This document shows positions 11,369 to 21,273 of a DNA stretch of 64,000 nt, piece after piece. Positions within the stretch are counted from its first letter, which is position 1, and each line of letters starts with the position of its first letter. The notes beneath the pieces were generated by a model that was given only the letters and a program-made list of their open reading frames with translations, ran no database searches and was not told the origin of the DNA. The stretch is from contig NZ_JOGO01000069.1 of NCBI RefSeq assembly GCF_000719475.1, positions 6,567 through 70,566 of the forward strand, given 5' to 3'. This stretch comes from Streptomyces sp. NRRL F-5630. Lineage in GTDB: Bacteria > Actinomycetota > Actinomycetes > Streptomycetales > Streptomycetaceae. The translations under genes and the position numbers were made by a program.

Positions 11369-12019
11369 TTGGCCTGTGACCTGTGGCTCGTCCCCCTGGT
11401 CGACGTGCTGTGCCACAGCCCCGACAACCCCTTCGCCCAGGAGATCGCGAGTTACGACAAGGCGCTCGGCGAGGCGGGGCTGCCGCCGGTCCCCGTGTAC
11501 GCCTACATGCCGGGCCTGAGCGGGGACGTCGCCCCGGTCGCGGGCTTCGACTACGAGGCGCTGCACTTCCTGCGCCGCGCCTACCTGCTGAAGCTGTGCG
11601 GGCTCGAAGTGACGCCGGTCGACGAACTCGGCGGGGACTACGAGCAGTTGCTGGAGATGTTCGAGGAGGCGGCGCAGCAGTCGCACCTCGTGTGGCACTA
11701 CGACCACGCGGGGGCGTACGTGCCGCTCGACTTCCCGGCCCCGCTGGCGAACGACGAACTCCTGGCGGGCGGCGGCCCGTTGGGGTCCGCGCACGGACTT
11801 CTGCGTGAACTGGAACTGGTCGGCCCCGACTTGGGCATCGACCCGGCCAACCCACCGGCCCCGCCCCCGCCGCCCCCGGGCCCGACGGACCTGGAGGAAC
11901 CGGCCGCGCCCCCACCTCCGGACGACAGCCCCTTCGCCCGCGAACGCCACGTGTGGCTGGGGCTGCACACGGCGGCGACGAGGAGCCTGGCGCAGGGGTC
12001 GATGATCGTCTTCAGCTGA
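11369..12019 (+). CDS. Uncharacterised acidic, proline-rich protein
   Basis: 216 residues beginning at a TTG (11369) preceded by AGCGAGGAGACGTCTC; the protein starts (M)ACDLWLVPLVDVLCHS. Features: an N-terminal ordered half with DNPFAQEIASYDKALGEAGL and FDYEALHFLRRAYLLKLCG, a middle YEQLLEMFEEAAQQSHLVWHYDHAGAYVP (split), then a linker of eight or more prolines and a short C-terminal helix region (ERHVWLGLHTAATRSLAQGS). No signal peptide or membrane segment. I do not recognise the family; the codon use is normal for the genome and the sequence looks conserved rather than random. Confidence 0.75.
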   Translation: MACDLWLVPLVDVLCHSPDNPFAQEIASYDKALGEAGLPPVPVYAYMPGLSGDVAPVAGFDYEALHFLRRAYLLKLCGLEVTPVDELGGDYEQLLEMFEEAAQQSHLVWHYDHAGAYVPLDFPAPLANDELLAGGGPLGSAHGLLRELELVGPDLGIDPANPPAPPPPPPGPTDLEEPAAPPPPDDSPFARERHVWLGLHTAATRSLAQGSMIVFS

Positions 12020-12020
12020 C

Positions 12021-12095
12021 CCCCTCGCAGGGGCGTCGGCCGAGCCGGGGGCTGCGCCTGTCCCCTCGCAGGGGCGGGCCGAGCCGGGGGCTGCG
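12021..12095. repeat. Two imperfect 34-36 bp direct repeats after the gene, within a 384-bp non-coding stretch
   Basis: Copies at 12021-12056 and 12062-12095 share CCCCTCGCAGGGGCG and CCGAGCCGGGGGCTGCG. Each copy contains a CCCCT-CGC-AGGGG hairpin just after the upstream stop codon, so they may act as tandem terminators. The rest of 12020-12403 is C/G-rich with further inverted GGCCCCGG/CCGGGGCC tracts and no gene. Confidence 0.6.
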
Positions 12096-12403
12096 GCCCC
12101 GAGGCCCCGGTTTCGGGGGCTGCCGCCCCCGGGCCCCGGTTCTTGAGGGTCCCCCCGCGCCTCCGGGCCCGCTCTGCTGCTTCTCCCGGCGCCGCTCCGG
12201 GGCTGGTTTCCCCGGCTCTTGTCGGGTGCCCTGCGGTGGCTCTCGCGGGGCCGTTCCGATGCCCGAGTTCCGCTTCGGGGTTTCGGTCCGGCTCTCGACG
12301 CCGAGGGCGTTCCCGGGAGCGTGCTGGCGGGGCTGCCTTCCGGGGTCGGCGGGTTCGGCTTCCGCGGGCCGGGGGCCTTCCGGCGCGGGCGTCGCTCCGC
12401 CTT

Positions 12404-13165
12404 CTACCTCGGTTCCGGCGGCCGTTGCCTCGGCATGTTCGGCCTCGCTCCCGGGGGGAGGGGGAAGCGGCCCTGCGGCAGGGGGTCCGGCCGTCCGGCC
12501 AGGGGGCCCGCGCCCGGTGCCGACTGCGTGGCGAGCGGGGTCGGTCCCGTGCCGAACTCCACCATCCAGTCCGCCGTCTCCGCCCGCACCAGCTCCGTCA
12601 CGTCCTCCGTGAAGCGCCGCAGGACCGACAGGCACCGCTCCGTCGCCTCCGAGGCCGTGCCCTCCGCCGGGCCCAGTACCTCCCGGACGCTCTCCGAGGC
12701 CCAGTCGAACTGGAGGATCTGGAGCCGGCGCTGCACCGCCTGCGCCGTCGCCACGTCCCGCATCCACCCCGAGCCGAGCCCGAGGTACCTGTCGAGCCCC
12801 ACGCACCCCGCCGCGAGCAGCAGCGCCAGGTACCCCCACGGCGCGAGCCCCGTCAGCGCCCCCGCCAGGTCGAGGATGGGCAGCGCGGCCCCCGTCATGA
12901 CCCCGAGCGCGGCGGCGAGGCGGAGCAGCCGGGCCAGGTGCCGCTTCCAGTAGCGGTCGTGCAGGTACCACTCGGCCGTCGCGAGTGCCCCCGCCTCCAC
13001 CCACTGGTACAGCTCGTCGAGCCGCTCGGCGGGCTCGCCCCAGTCCCCGAGCGGGAAGGGCCGCCCGGTCAGGTCGGGGCGGGAGGCCGTGGGGCCCCCT
13101 CGCCCGGCCCGCCGCGCTCGGGGGTCCTGGGGGGGACCCTCGGGCTGCATGTCCGGCTGACTCAC
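12404..13165 (-). CDS. SLATT/DUF4231-like two-TM protein
   Basis: 253 residues. A disordered Arg/Pro/Gly N-terminus is followed by RLDELYQWVEAGALATAEWYL, a helix leading into WKRHLARLLRLAAALGVMTGAALP and GYLALLLAAGCVGLDRYLG, two membrane helices (about residues 85-140). A long cytoplasmic helical part (WMRDVATAQAVQRRLQILQFDW, TERCLSVLRRFTEDVTELVRAETADWMVEFG) ends in a Pro/Gly-rich tail. This layout fits SLATT-type proteins, a family known as pore-forming effectors in some nucleotide-signalling defence systems but also found as housekeeping-like genes in streptomycetes. No nucleotide cyclase or SLOG partner lies nearby. Confidence 0.65.
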   Translation of the reverse strand: MSQPDMQPEGPPQDPRARRAGRGGPTASRPDLTGRPFPLGDWGEPAERLDELYQWVEAGALATAEWYLHDRYWKRHLARLLRLAAALGVMTGAALPILDLAGALTGLAPWGYLALLLAAGCVGLDRYLGLGSGWMRDVATAQAVQRRLQILQFDWASESVREVLGPAEGTASEATERCLSVLRRFTEDVTELVRAETADWMVEFGTGPTPLATQSAPGAGPLAGRPDPLPQGRFPLPPGARPNMPRQRPPEPR

Positions 13166-13503
13166 CCGTCCACTCCCTCTGCCTGCGGTACCGCGCCGCG
13201 TTCCGCGGGCGATTGGTGCGATTGGTGCAAGGCTCCTTCCTACCGCCGGGCGAGTGGCGAGGAGCGCCGATCCAAACCTTTTCCGCCCGGACGAGCGGTC
13301 TGGTCAGGTAGAGGACCGTGTCGGGGATCACTCGAAAGAGTGCCGGGGCATGGGGCACGCTGCTCACGTAGGCTCGGGGCGGGTGGAACCGGCGGCGGTG
13401 GTACGCCGATCGCGAGCGCCGCACGAGTCCGCCCTGTCAGCCGTACGACCCCGTACGGGCCGTGCGACCGCACGGCCCGACCCAGCAGCCAGGAGAGCTG
13501 ATC
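13166..13503. other. 338-bp divergent promoter region
   Basis: Lies between the SLATT-like gene (minus) and ybaB (plus). It should contain promoters for both. No strong palindrome or standard -35/-10 pair is obvious, and no small gene with family resemblance was found. Confidence 0.35.
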
Positions 13504-13845
13504 GTGATTCCCGGTGGTGGCCAGCCCAATATGCAGCAGCTGCTCCAGCAGGCCCAGAAGATGCAGCAGGACCTCGCCCGCGCTCAGGAAGAGCTGGCGG
13601 CGACCGAGGTCGACGGGCAGGCGGGCGGTGGCCTCGTGAAGGCCACGGTCAACGGCTCCGGCGAGCTGAAGGGCCTGGTCATCGACCCCAAGGCGGTCGA
13701 CCCGGAGGACACCGAGACCCTCGCGGACCTCGTCGTCGCCGCCGTGCAGGCGGCGCACGAGAACGCGCAGCAGCTCCAGCAGCAGAAGCTCGGCCCGCTG
13801 GCCCAGGGGCTCGGCGGTGGCGGCATCCCCGGCCTGCCCCTCTGA
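13504..13845 (+). CDS. YbaB/EbfC nucleoid-associated protein
   Basis: 113 residues. The GTG at 13504 follows AGGAGAGCTGATC. The sequence [16 protein letters not shown] and [52 protein letters not shown] is the standard YbaB/EbfC fold, a homodimeric DNA-binding protein. It sits immediately upstream of recR as in most bacteria, and is thought to assist recombination or nucleoid structure. The C-terminal Gly-rich end is normal for actinobacteria. A hairpin separates it from recR. Confidence 0.93.
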   Translation: MIPGGGQPNMQQLLQQAQKMQQDLARAQEELAATEVDGQAGGGLVKATVNGSGELKGLVIDPKAVDPEDTETLADLVVAAVQAAHENAQQLQQQKLGPLAQGLGGGGIPGLPL

Positions 13846-13877
13846 ACCCGGGGAAACACCGGGGGTGATTCAGGGAT

Positions 13878-13900
13878 ACCCCTGAGGTCTCCTCAGGGGT
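13878..13900 (+). terminator. Hairpin between ybaB and recR
   Basis: Perfect 10-bp stem ACCCCTGAGG / CCTCAGGGGT with a TCT loop, 33 bp after the ybaB stop. It lacks a T run, so it may be an intrinsic terminator of the GC-rich kind, partial attenuation, or an mRNA stabiliser. Confidence 0.55.
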
Positions 13901-14040
13901 CCACCCCGAAGGAACCCGGATCTTCACCGAAGCGGGTTCCCCCGGGCCCTCCGGGCCCCCTACCGTGAGACACGACCGTCCGCTCCGGACCGGCGCGCGA
14001 CCACCGCGTGCCCCGGCGCGGACACAGGAAAGGCGATCCG

Positions 14041-14640
14041 TTGTACGAAGGCGTGGTCCAGGACCTCATCGACGAACTGGGCAGGCTCCCCGGCGTCGGT
14101 CCCAAGAGTGCGCAGCGGATCGCCTTCCACATCCTCCAGACCGAGCCGGCCGACGTGCGCCGGCTCGCGAACGCGCTGATGGAGGTGAAGGCGAAGGTCC
14201 GCTTCTGCGCGGTCTGCGGGAACGTGGCCCAGGAGGAGCGCTGCAACATCTGCCGCGACCCGCGCCGTGACCCCGCCGTCATCTGCGTCGTGGAGGAGCC
14301 GAAGGACGTCGTCGCGATCGAGCGGACGCGCGAGTTCCGGGGCGGGTACCACGTGCTCGGCGGGGCGATCAGCCCCATCGAGGGCGTCGGCCCCGACGAT
14401 CTGCGCATCCGCGAACTGCTCGCCCGTCTCGCCGACGGCACGGTGACCGAGCTGATCCTCGCGACGGACCCGAACCTGGAGGGCGAGGCCACGGCGACGT
14501 ACCTCGCCCGCATGATCAAGCCCATGGGCCTGCGCGTCACACGGCTGGCGAGCGGCCTCCCGGTCGGCGGTGACCTGGAGTACGCGGACGAGGTCACGCT
14601 CGGCCGGGCCTTCGAAGGGAGACGACTCCTCGATGTCTGA
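14041..14640 (+). CDS. recR: Recombination mediator RecR
   Basis: 199 residues, the canonical length, from a TTG start at 14041 with AGGAAAGGCGATCCG upstream; the N-terminus [20 protein letters not shown] then matches other RecR proteins. Visible parts: helix-hairpin-helix ([20 protein letters not shown]), the zinc finger with [18 protein letters not shown] (Cys4), the Toprim domain beginning [14 protein letters not shown] with later [15 protein letters not shown], and the C-terminal Walker-like tail [16 protein letters not shown]. It works with RecF/RecO to load RecA on gaps. Its stop overlaps the next gene by 8 bp. Confidence 0.97.
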   Translation: MYEGVVQDLIDELGRLPGVGPKSAQRIAFHILQTEPADVRRLANALMEVKAKVRFCAVCGNVAQEERCNICRDPRRDPAVICVVEEPKDVVAIERTREFRGGYHVLGGAISPIEGVGPDDLRIRELLARLADGTVTELILATDPNLEGEATATYLARMIKPMGLRVTRLASGLPVGGDLEYADEVTLGRAFEGRRLLDV

Positions 14641-15319
14641 GACCACGAGCAGGCCGGAAGCCGGCGCGCCCCTCGCACAGGTGGTGCGCGCGGACGGCTC
14701 CGACCCCGCCGACTTCTCCACACAGATCGCCGACCAGATCGAGAGCTTCCTCCTCGCGGTCACCGAGATCGCCAAGGGCGACGACCCGGACAGCGCCGTC
14801 CCCTACCTCCTCCTGGAGGTCTCGCAGCTTCTGCTCGCGGGCGGCCGTCTCGGCGCGTACGAGGACATCCTTCCCGACGAGCGGTACGAGCCCGACCTCG
14901 GCGACGAGCCGGACAGCGACCGGCTCCGCGAGGGCCTGGCCGCGCTCCTCGACCCGGTCGACGTCTACTCCGAGGTCTTCGACCCGTACGAGCCCCGCAA
15001 GGCCCCGGTCGCGCACCGCCTCTCCGACGACCTCTCGGGCATCGTCACCGAGCTGCGCCACGGCCTCGCGCACTACCGCGCCGGGCGGGTCTCCGAGGCG
15101 CTGTGGTGGTGGCAGTTCTCGTACTTCACCAACTGGGGCCCGAGCGCGTCCGCCGCCCTGCGCGCCCTCCAGTCCCTCGTCGCCCACGTCCGCCTCAACC
15201 AGCCCCTCACCCCGCTCGACGGCCTCGACACGGACCAGGAGCTGGTCGGCGAGGACGAGCTGGCGGAGGAGGCGGGTCGCGTGATGCGCGCGGAGATCCT
15301 GGGCCACGAGCTGCGCTGA
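14633..15319 (+). CDS. DUF5063 protein of the recR operon
   Basis: 228 residues, ATG at 14633 inside the end of recR, so translationally coupled. It is hydrophilic and acidic: [47 protein letters not shown], then [13 protein letters not shown] and [22 protein letters not shown] with [12 protein letters not shown]. These are the hallmarks of DUF5063, found next to recR in streptomycetes. Function unknown; the conserved position suggests a link with DNA repair or simply co-expression. No signal peptide or membrane segment. Confidence 0.88.
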   Translation: MSETTSRPEAGAPLAQVVRADGSDPADFSTQIADQIESFLLAVTEIAKGDDPDSAVPYLLLEVSQLLLAGGRLGAYEDILPDERYEPDLGDEPDSDRLREGLAALLDPVDVYSEVFDPYEPRKAPVAHRLSDDLSGIVTELRHGLAHYRAGRVSEALWWWQFSYFTNWGPSASAALRALQSLVAHVRLNQPLTPLDGLDTDQELVGEDELAEEAGRVMRAEILGHELR

Positions 15320-15443
15320 GCGGTGGAGGCGGCGGGCGCGCCCGCCCCACCGGTCCCGTGCCACCGCCTCCCCACCCGTCGAGGTGGGCGGGGCGAGCGG
15401 CCTCAGAGGCGGCAGCCCGGTGGCACCTCGCCGGGCGCGGCGG

Positions 15444-15812
15444 TCACCTCTCGGCCGGTTGCGCGAGGCGCCGTGTGGCGGTGGCGAGGCGCCGGTCGAG
15501 GAGCGGGAGCGGCTGCACGGGGTGGACGGTCCACGTCCACAGCGCCTCGGGTCCGCCGAGCCGCAGCGCGTACGGGAGCCCGGCCCGCAGTGAACGCCGG
15601 TCCGCCTCCGTGCGCCGCCAGTGGTCCCCGAGCCACGACCACGCCCGGTCGAACTCCTCGGCCGTCAGCTCCGCGACGACGTCCCGTACGCCCTCGCGCA
15701 CCCACTCCAGCGCCTCCCCCGGCGTCAGTGCGAGAATCCCGCGCGGCGCCGAGGGCGCCGGCGTCCGCTCGCACCGGCACCAGTACCGGAGGGGAAGAGT
15801 GGCGGCCAGCAT
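15444..15812 (-). CDS. Uncharacterised small protein
   Basis: 122 residues: MLAATLPLRYWCRCERTPAP, then LALTPGEALEWVREGVRDVV, ELTAEEFDRAWSWLGDHW and ALWTWTVHPVQPLPLLDRRL. Rich in Arg and Trp with no signal peptide after the first few residues. Start ATG at 15812. Codon use is as in neighbouring genes and it resembles small conserved streptomycete proteins, but I cannot name a family. It is convergent with the DUF5063 gene. Confidence 0.6.
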   Translation of the reverse strand: MLAATLPLRYWCRCERTPAPSAPRGILALTPGEALEWVREGVRDVVAELTAEEFDRAWSWLGDHWRRTEADRRSLRAGLPYALRLGGPEALWTWTVHPVQPLPLLDRRLATATRRLAQPAER

Positions 15813-15982
15813 GAACCCTCCAGCGGGGCGGGCGAGTTGGCGGAACGGGGAGCCTTCCGCGCTTACGAGAGTGGACCGTACCCATTCCCTGAGGCAAGTT
15901 ATTCCGCCGCACTCATCACTCGAAGGGATGAGTTGGCCACGGGGCCTTGTGGCCCTGTGAAACAGCAGCTCATCATGTCGCC

Positions 15983-16918
15983 ATGGCTCAGAGCGACATG
16001 CCGACGATGCGCAGCCGCCGCCTAGGCGCCGAACTCCGCCGCCTCCGCCTGGAGGCCGGGCTGAAGGTCAACGACGTGGCCGCGGCCCTGGAATGCGGCC
16101 AGCCCAAGATCAGCCAGATCGAGAACGGGAAACGCGGTATACGACCACTCGATCTGACGACCTTCTTCAATCTGGTCGGCGTCGAGGACGAGCAATACCG
16201 CAATAACGTTCGGAGGCTGGCGAAGCAGATCCACAAGCGGGACTGGTGGTCGGGAGAGGGGCCGTTGCTCTACGACACCCTCAAGGACTTCCTGACCCTG
16301 GAGGCGGACTCGGAGCAGATGCGCTCCTTCGAGAGCAGCGTCCTGCCCGGCCTGCTCCAGACCGAGGCGTACATGCGGCAGATCTTCGAGGCGAACAACC
16401 GGCCGGTCAGAGCGGAGGACCTGGTGCGGGTGCGCCTGAAACGCCAGGAACGCCTGAACGAGGAGCTGGACTTCCGCTTCCGCGCGGTCATCGACGTGTC
16501 GGTCCTGCACCGCATCACGGGCGACCGCGAACTCGTCGTCGGTCAGCTGGCGCATCTCGTCCAAGCCGCGGACCGCCCCAACGTCACGCTCCAGATCCTC
16601 CCGCTCGAAGCGTCCCTCCCGACGAACCAGCACGTCCCCTACAACATCTTCAGCCAGCGCGGCGAACCGCCCGTGGACGTCGTGTGGTTGGAGCACCTGA
16701 CCGGTGGTAGCTTGCTCGAACGCCGATCCGACGTCGAGGTGTACCGCTCCTCGTGGGACGAGCTGACAGCGGCGGCGCTGCCCCCTGCGGCCTCACGGCG
16801 CTACATGCAGGACATGATCAAGGAACGAGAGCGCGATGACGCGGGAATCCCGCCCGGTGGCCCCTGTGACCGAACTGGACGGCCTTGCCTGGCACAAGAG
16901 CACGTACAGCGGTGCTGA
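15983..16918 (+). CDS. XRE regulator with DUF5753
   Basis: 311 residues. The helix-turn-helix is at residues about 8-65 (LGAELRRLRLEAGLKVNDVA, ALECGQPKISQIENGKRGI), followed by a DUF5753 domain (residues about 95-285: YDTLKDFLTLEADSEQMRSFES, LPGLLQTEAYMRQIFEA, FRAVIDVSVLHRITGDRELV, NVTLQILPLEASLPTN). The ATG at 15983 begins MAQSDMPTMRSRR. The last residues after YMQDMIKERERDD run through the start of the DUF397 gene for 83 bp in another frame, longer than usual for these pairs. Such WhiJ-like pairs regulate development or antibiotic production in streptomycetes; targets here are unknown. Confidence 0.92.
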   Translation: MAQSDMPTMRSRRLGAELRRLRLEAGLKVNDVAAALECGQPKISQIENGKRGIRPLDLTTFFNLVGVEDEQYRNNVRRLAKQIHKRDWWSGEGPLLYDTLKDFLTLEADSEQMRSFESSVLPGLLQTEAYMRQIFEANNRPVRAEDLVRVRLKRQERLNEELDFRFRAVIDVSVLHRITGDRELVVGQLAHLVQAADRPNVTLQILPLEASLPTNQHVPYNIFSQRGEPPVDVVWLEHLTGGSLLERRSDVEVYRSSWDELTAAALPPAASRRYMQDMIKERERDDAGIPPGGPCDRTGRPCLAQEHVQRC

Positions 16919-17048
16919 CAACGGCTGCGTCGAGCACGCCGCCACCCCCACCGGCTCGGCCGCGGTCCGCGACACCAAGGACCGCTCCCGCGGGGCGCTC
17001 CTCTTCTCCGCCACGAGCTGGACCCGCTTCCTGCGCGCCACCGTCTGA
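16836..17048 (+). CDS. DUF397 small protein, partner of the XRE regulator
   Basis: 70 residues with the DUF397 core: LAWHKSTYSGADNGCVEHA, AVRDTKDRSRGALLFSATSW and FLRATV. Proteins of this kind are encoded directly beside XRE/DUF5753 regulators and are believed to modulate them by binding. The ATG at 16836 lies inside the regulator's gene, so expression is likely coupled. Confidence 0.93.
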   Translation: MTRESRPVAPVTELDGLAWHKSTYSGADNGCVEHAATPTGSAAVRDTKDRSRGALLFSATSWTRFLRATV

Positions 17049-17265
17049 CGCCCCGGACGGCCACCGGCGCCCAGGAGGGCACGGCGGGGGGCTTCGTCGC
17101 GGGGTACGGGGTGACGTGTCCGTGCTGTACGGCCTCCAGGCGCGGGCTGCCGGAGGATGTGGTCAACCCGCCGTCCGTGCCGTTCACCTTTCCGGTGGAA
17201 GCACGGAGTGGCTGGTCGGGCGATCGCGGCCTGGGGGCCGCCGGTCCGGCGGCCCCCAGGCTCCG

Positions 17266-17811
17266 CTACTTCTCCGGTGCGTCGTCCAGGCGGGCGATCC
17301 GGTCGGAGACGTCGCTCGCGAGGCGGGACAGGAGGCGGGTCAGCTCGTCGCGGTCCTCTTCGGGCCAGTCGGCGAGCACGTCGGTGAACCAGGAGAAGAG
17401 GGAGGCGCCGTAGCGCTCGATGCCCTCGCGGCCCGTCGGGGTCAGCTCGATGAGGCTCGCGCGGCGGTCCTCCGGGTCGGTCACGCGGTGCACGAGGCCG
17501 CGCTTCTCCAGTACCTGCACGTGTCGCGTGACGTGCGGGCCCACGACCGCCATGCGCTCGGCGATCTCGCCGATGCGCAGGGCGCGGTCGGAGGTGCGCA
17601 GGGTGAAGAGCACGCCCATCGCCGGCTTGTCGAGGTGCAGTCCGGACGCCTCGGCGGCCCGCTCGGGGAGCCTGCCCTTGGTGAAGGCCGCGTTGAGCTG
17701 CGTGAGCCTCGGCAGGGCGAAGACGAAGCCGGAGATCGCGGCGGACTGGGGAGGGCCCGCGCACCATTCCGTTCCGCTCGCGGCGGGCGCCCCGGGGGAC
17801 TCGGGGGTCAT
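17266..17811 (-). CDS. MarR-family regulator
   Basis: 181 residues. The winged helix is visible as MGVLFTLRTSDRALRIGEIA, RMAVVGPHVTRHVQVLEKRGL and VHRVTDPEDRRASLIELTPTG, followed by dimerisation helices ending SDRIARLDDAPEK. The ATG at 17811 is chosen because GGAGGCGATC lies just before it; an ATG at 17829 lies inside an operator-like repeat. Divergent from the FAD monooxygenase at 17936; near-identical 19-bp sites lie before each gene, so the regulator probably represses both itself and the monooxygenase until a substrate binds. Confidence 0.9.
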   Translation of the reverse strand: MTPESPGAPAASGTEWCAGPPQSAAISGFVFALPRLTQLNAAFTKGRLPERAAEASGLHLDKPAMGVLFTLRTSDRALRIGEIAERMAVVGPHVTRHVQVLEKRGLVHRVTDPEDRRASLIELTPTGREGIERYGASLFSWFTDVLADWPEEDRDELTRLLSRLASDVSDRIARLDDAPEK

Positions 17812-17826
17812 GATCGCCTCCATTTG

Positions 17827-17845
17827 CATACCTGAGTTACGTATC
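17827..17845. promoter_or_regulatory. Putative MarR operator, site 1
   Basis: CATACCTGAGTTACGTATC, an imperfect palindrome that matches site 2 at 16 of 19 positions. It sits 16 bp before the chosen marR start and would overlap its ribosome or promoter region. Confidence 0.65.
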
Positions 17846-17896
17846 TATAGTGTGGGGAGGCCGAGCGGGGCAGCGGTCCCGTGCGGCTGACATAAG

Positions 17897-17915
17897 GATA
17901 CCTAAGGTACGTATC
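17897..17915. promoter_or_regulatory. Putative MarR operator, site 2
   Basis: GATACCTAAGGTACGTATC, an imperfect palindrome (GATAC...GTATC arms, 14 of 19 positions symmetric) 20 bp before the monooxygenase ATG and 70 bp from site 1. Confidence 0.65.
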
Positions 17916-17935
17916 TTCTGCCGGAAGGGTGCGAC

Positions 17936-18973
17936 ATGCCGCCGTCCTCTCCCCGCCGCGTCCTCGTCTCCGGCGCGGGCATCGCCGGGTCCGCGCTGGC
18001 GTACTGGCTCGGCCGTCACGGCTTCGACGTGACCGTCGTCGAGAAGGCCGCCTCCGCCTTCGCGCCCGGTCGCGGACACGCGGTCACGCTCGGCGAAGCG
18101 GGGCGCGAGGTCGCGGAGCGGATGGGCCTCCTCCCCGCCCTGCGCGCCGCGCACGTCGGGCAGCGGCTGACCACGCGCCTGGACGCGGCGGGGGAGGTGC
18201 GCGAAACGGTACGGCCCGTCGGCGGGGAACTCCGGGTCCGGCGCGGGGACCTCCTCGCCGCGCTGCGCGGCGCGCTCGAAGGGAGGGCCGAGGTCCTGGC
18301 CGGTGACTCGGTCGCGACGCTCGACGACGACGGCGAGGCGGTCCATGTCGCCTTCGACAGCGGCGACTTCCGCACGTACGACCTCGTGATCGGAGCGGAG
18401 GGCCCGCACTCCAACACGCGGCGTCTCGTCTTCGGCCCCGAGCGCCCCTTCCACCACTACTCCGGCCAGGTCTTCGCCGGTTTCTCACTCCCGAACGACT
18501 TCGGGCTCGCGCACGAGACGGTCGAGTGGGAGGCCCCGGGCCGCCGCGCGCGCCTCACCGCCTACGGACCGGGCGAGCCCGCCCACGCCTGTCTCACCCT
18601 CACCCGTGAGGACCCGCCTTACACGGTCTTCGGCGACCCGTGGGCCCAGCGCGAGCTGGTACGGGGGTACTTCCCCGAGCAGGTGTGGCACCTGCCCCGG
18701 CTGATGCGAGCGATGTGGCGGGCCGATGACCTGCACGTCGACGTCGTGGGCGAGATACGGATACGGGCGTGGTCGCACGAGCGGTTCGCGCTGGTGGGGG
18801 ACGCGGCGTGGGGCGGCTCGCTGCTCGCCGGTGAGGGGGCCGGAAAGGCGCTGGCCGGCGCGTACGTGCTGGCCGAGGAGCTGGCGGTGGGGGGTGCGCA
18901 CGAGGGGGCGTTCGCCCGGTACGAGGAGCGCTTGCGCGCCGGTGCGGAGAAGCTGTCTCCGCCGCGCGGGTGA
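17936..18973 (+). CDS. FAD-dependent monooxygenase
   Basis: 345 residues. The Rossmann FAD motif VSGAGIAGSALAYWLGRHG opens the protein and ends at the acidic VVEKA; an internal DG-like segment YDLVIGAEGPHS and the second FAD motif RFALVGDAAWGGSLLAGEGA are intact. This is the aromatic hydroxylase/TetX-type class A flavoprotein family, which adds one oxygen to phenolic or polyketide substrates using NAD(P)H. Divergent from the MarR gene, whose predicted operator lies 20 bp upstream. Substrate unknown; detoxification or antibiotic modification are both possible. Confidence 0.9.
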   Translation: MPPSSPRRVLVSGAGIAGSALAYWLGRHGFDVTVVEKAASAFAPGRGHAVTLGEAGREVAERMGLLPALRAAHVGQRLTTRLDAAGEVRETVRPVGGELRVRRGDLLAALRGALEGRAEVLAGDSVATLDDDGEAVHVAFDSGDFRTYDLVIGAEGPHSNTRRLVFGPERPFHHYSGQVFAGFSLPNDFGLAHETVEWEAPGRRARLTAYGPGEPAHACLTLTREDPPYTVFGDPWAQRELVRGYFPEQVWHLPRLMRAMWRADDLHVDVVGEIRIRAWSHERFALVGDAAWGGSLLAGEGAGKALAGAYVLAEELAVGGAHEGAFARYEERLRAGAEKLSPPRG

Positions 18974-18977
18974 AGCG

Positions 18978-19424
18978 CTACGAGGAGGGGCCGGAGTCCG
19001 GTGTCCGCGCCGAGACGATCGTGCCCTGGGCGACCGCCACCAGGGTCTCCTCCCCGTCCTCCTCCAGCGACCACACCTCGCAGCGGCACACCGCCTGCCT
19101 CCGGCTCGTCGCCACCGCGTCGGCGCGGGCCGCGAGGACCGAACCCGTCGCCGGGCGCACGTAGTTGACCTTGAACTCGGCCGTCAGGGCGTCACCGCCC
19201 AGGGCGAGGCCGCCCGCGAAGGTGAGGGCGTTGTCGGCGAGGTAGCTGAGGACTCCGCCGTGCACGAATCCGTGCTGCTGCCGCAGGTCGGGGCGGTTGG
19301 CGAGGCGGATCTCGGCGGCGCCCGGCGCGGCCGAGACCAGTTCGGCGCCGAGGAAGCGGGTGAAGGGCTGCGCGGCGAAGACCCGACGGGCGAACTCCTC
19401 GGGCGGGACGGCGTCTTCGGTCAT
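18978..19424 (-). CDS. PaaI-type hotdog thioesterase
   Basis: 148 residues. The hotdog core shows LRQQHGFVHGGVLSYLADNA (HGG-x4-D active-site motif of PaaI-like enzymes), EFKVNYVRPATG and VCRCEVWSLEEDGEETLVAVAQG (split). ATG at 19424. Expected to hydrolyse aromatic or short acyl-CoA thioesters in the cytoplasm. It is convergent with the monooxygenase (4-bp gap) and divergent from hpd, suggesting an aromatic catabolism setting without proving it. Confidence 0.88.
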   Translation of the reverse strand: MTEDAVPPEEFARRVFAAQPFTRFLGAELVSAAPGAAEIRLANRPDLRQQHGFVHGGVLSYLADNALTFAGGLALGGDALTAEFKVNYVRPATGSVLAARADAVATSRRQAVCRCEVWSLEEDGEETLVAVAQGTIVSARTPDSGPSS

Positions 19425-19628
19425 CCCGCCACGATAGCGGCGGGCGCGCGGCCCCTCACGGTGTCCGGCGCCGGTCCCGGCCGCCGCCCGGTCCCGCGCC
19501 GCCGCCCCGGTCCGGGCCGGGCTGTCGCGGGCGCCGCTCCCCGAGCGCTGTTCCGCTAAGTGCACACGTCCGGCAGGTTTGGGTGGACAGTTTGTCCGTC
19601 CCCGACCCCGGGTGACTGGGCAAGGTGA

Positions 19629-20897
<1,269 letters not shown>

Positions 20898-20900
<3 letters not shown>

Positions 20901-21013
20901 GCCCTGTCTTCCATCTCGCCTCTGCCGCGCGACGCCCGGTACGCACTCTCGCCGCACCGGCCGAAATCCCAAGTACGCCCAGTACGACGGATTCCGGCCG
21001 GCACGCCGAGAGC
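20898..21013. repeat. Dispersed repeat, copy 1
   Basis: About 116 bp starting at the hpd stop (TAGGCCCTGTCTTC...) and ending ...GCACGCCGAGAGC; it matches 52841-52956 with four mismatches in the same orientation. The remaining bases up to 21273 carry the ask promoter region, including a possible -10 TAAACT near 21230; no gene is seen in this 373-bp gap. Confidence 0.9.
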
Positions 21014-21273
21014 CCCGTTCGCGTCGCTCCGCCCCGCGCCCCGCTCCTCCATCGCCGGAGGGGCTTGATCTCTGCCCCGTGGCGTCGGAGTGAGCTGTCC
21101 CACAATCCGAGTGCTCGGCGGTGGCCTGGGCAAGGTCGGTAGGGAGTGGCACCGGGTGCCGTGTGCGGTTCGGGGGCTGGGCAGGGCGTCTCAGCAGCCG
21201 ATACGTACCGGGTGAAAACCGGCCGCTCGCTAAACTGAGCCGATCGCAGGACTGACTACCGAGGAGCGCGCAC

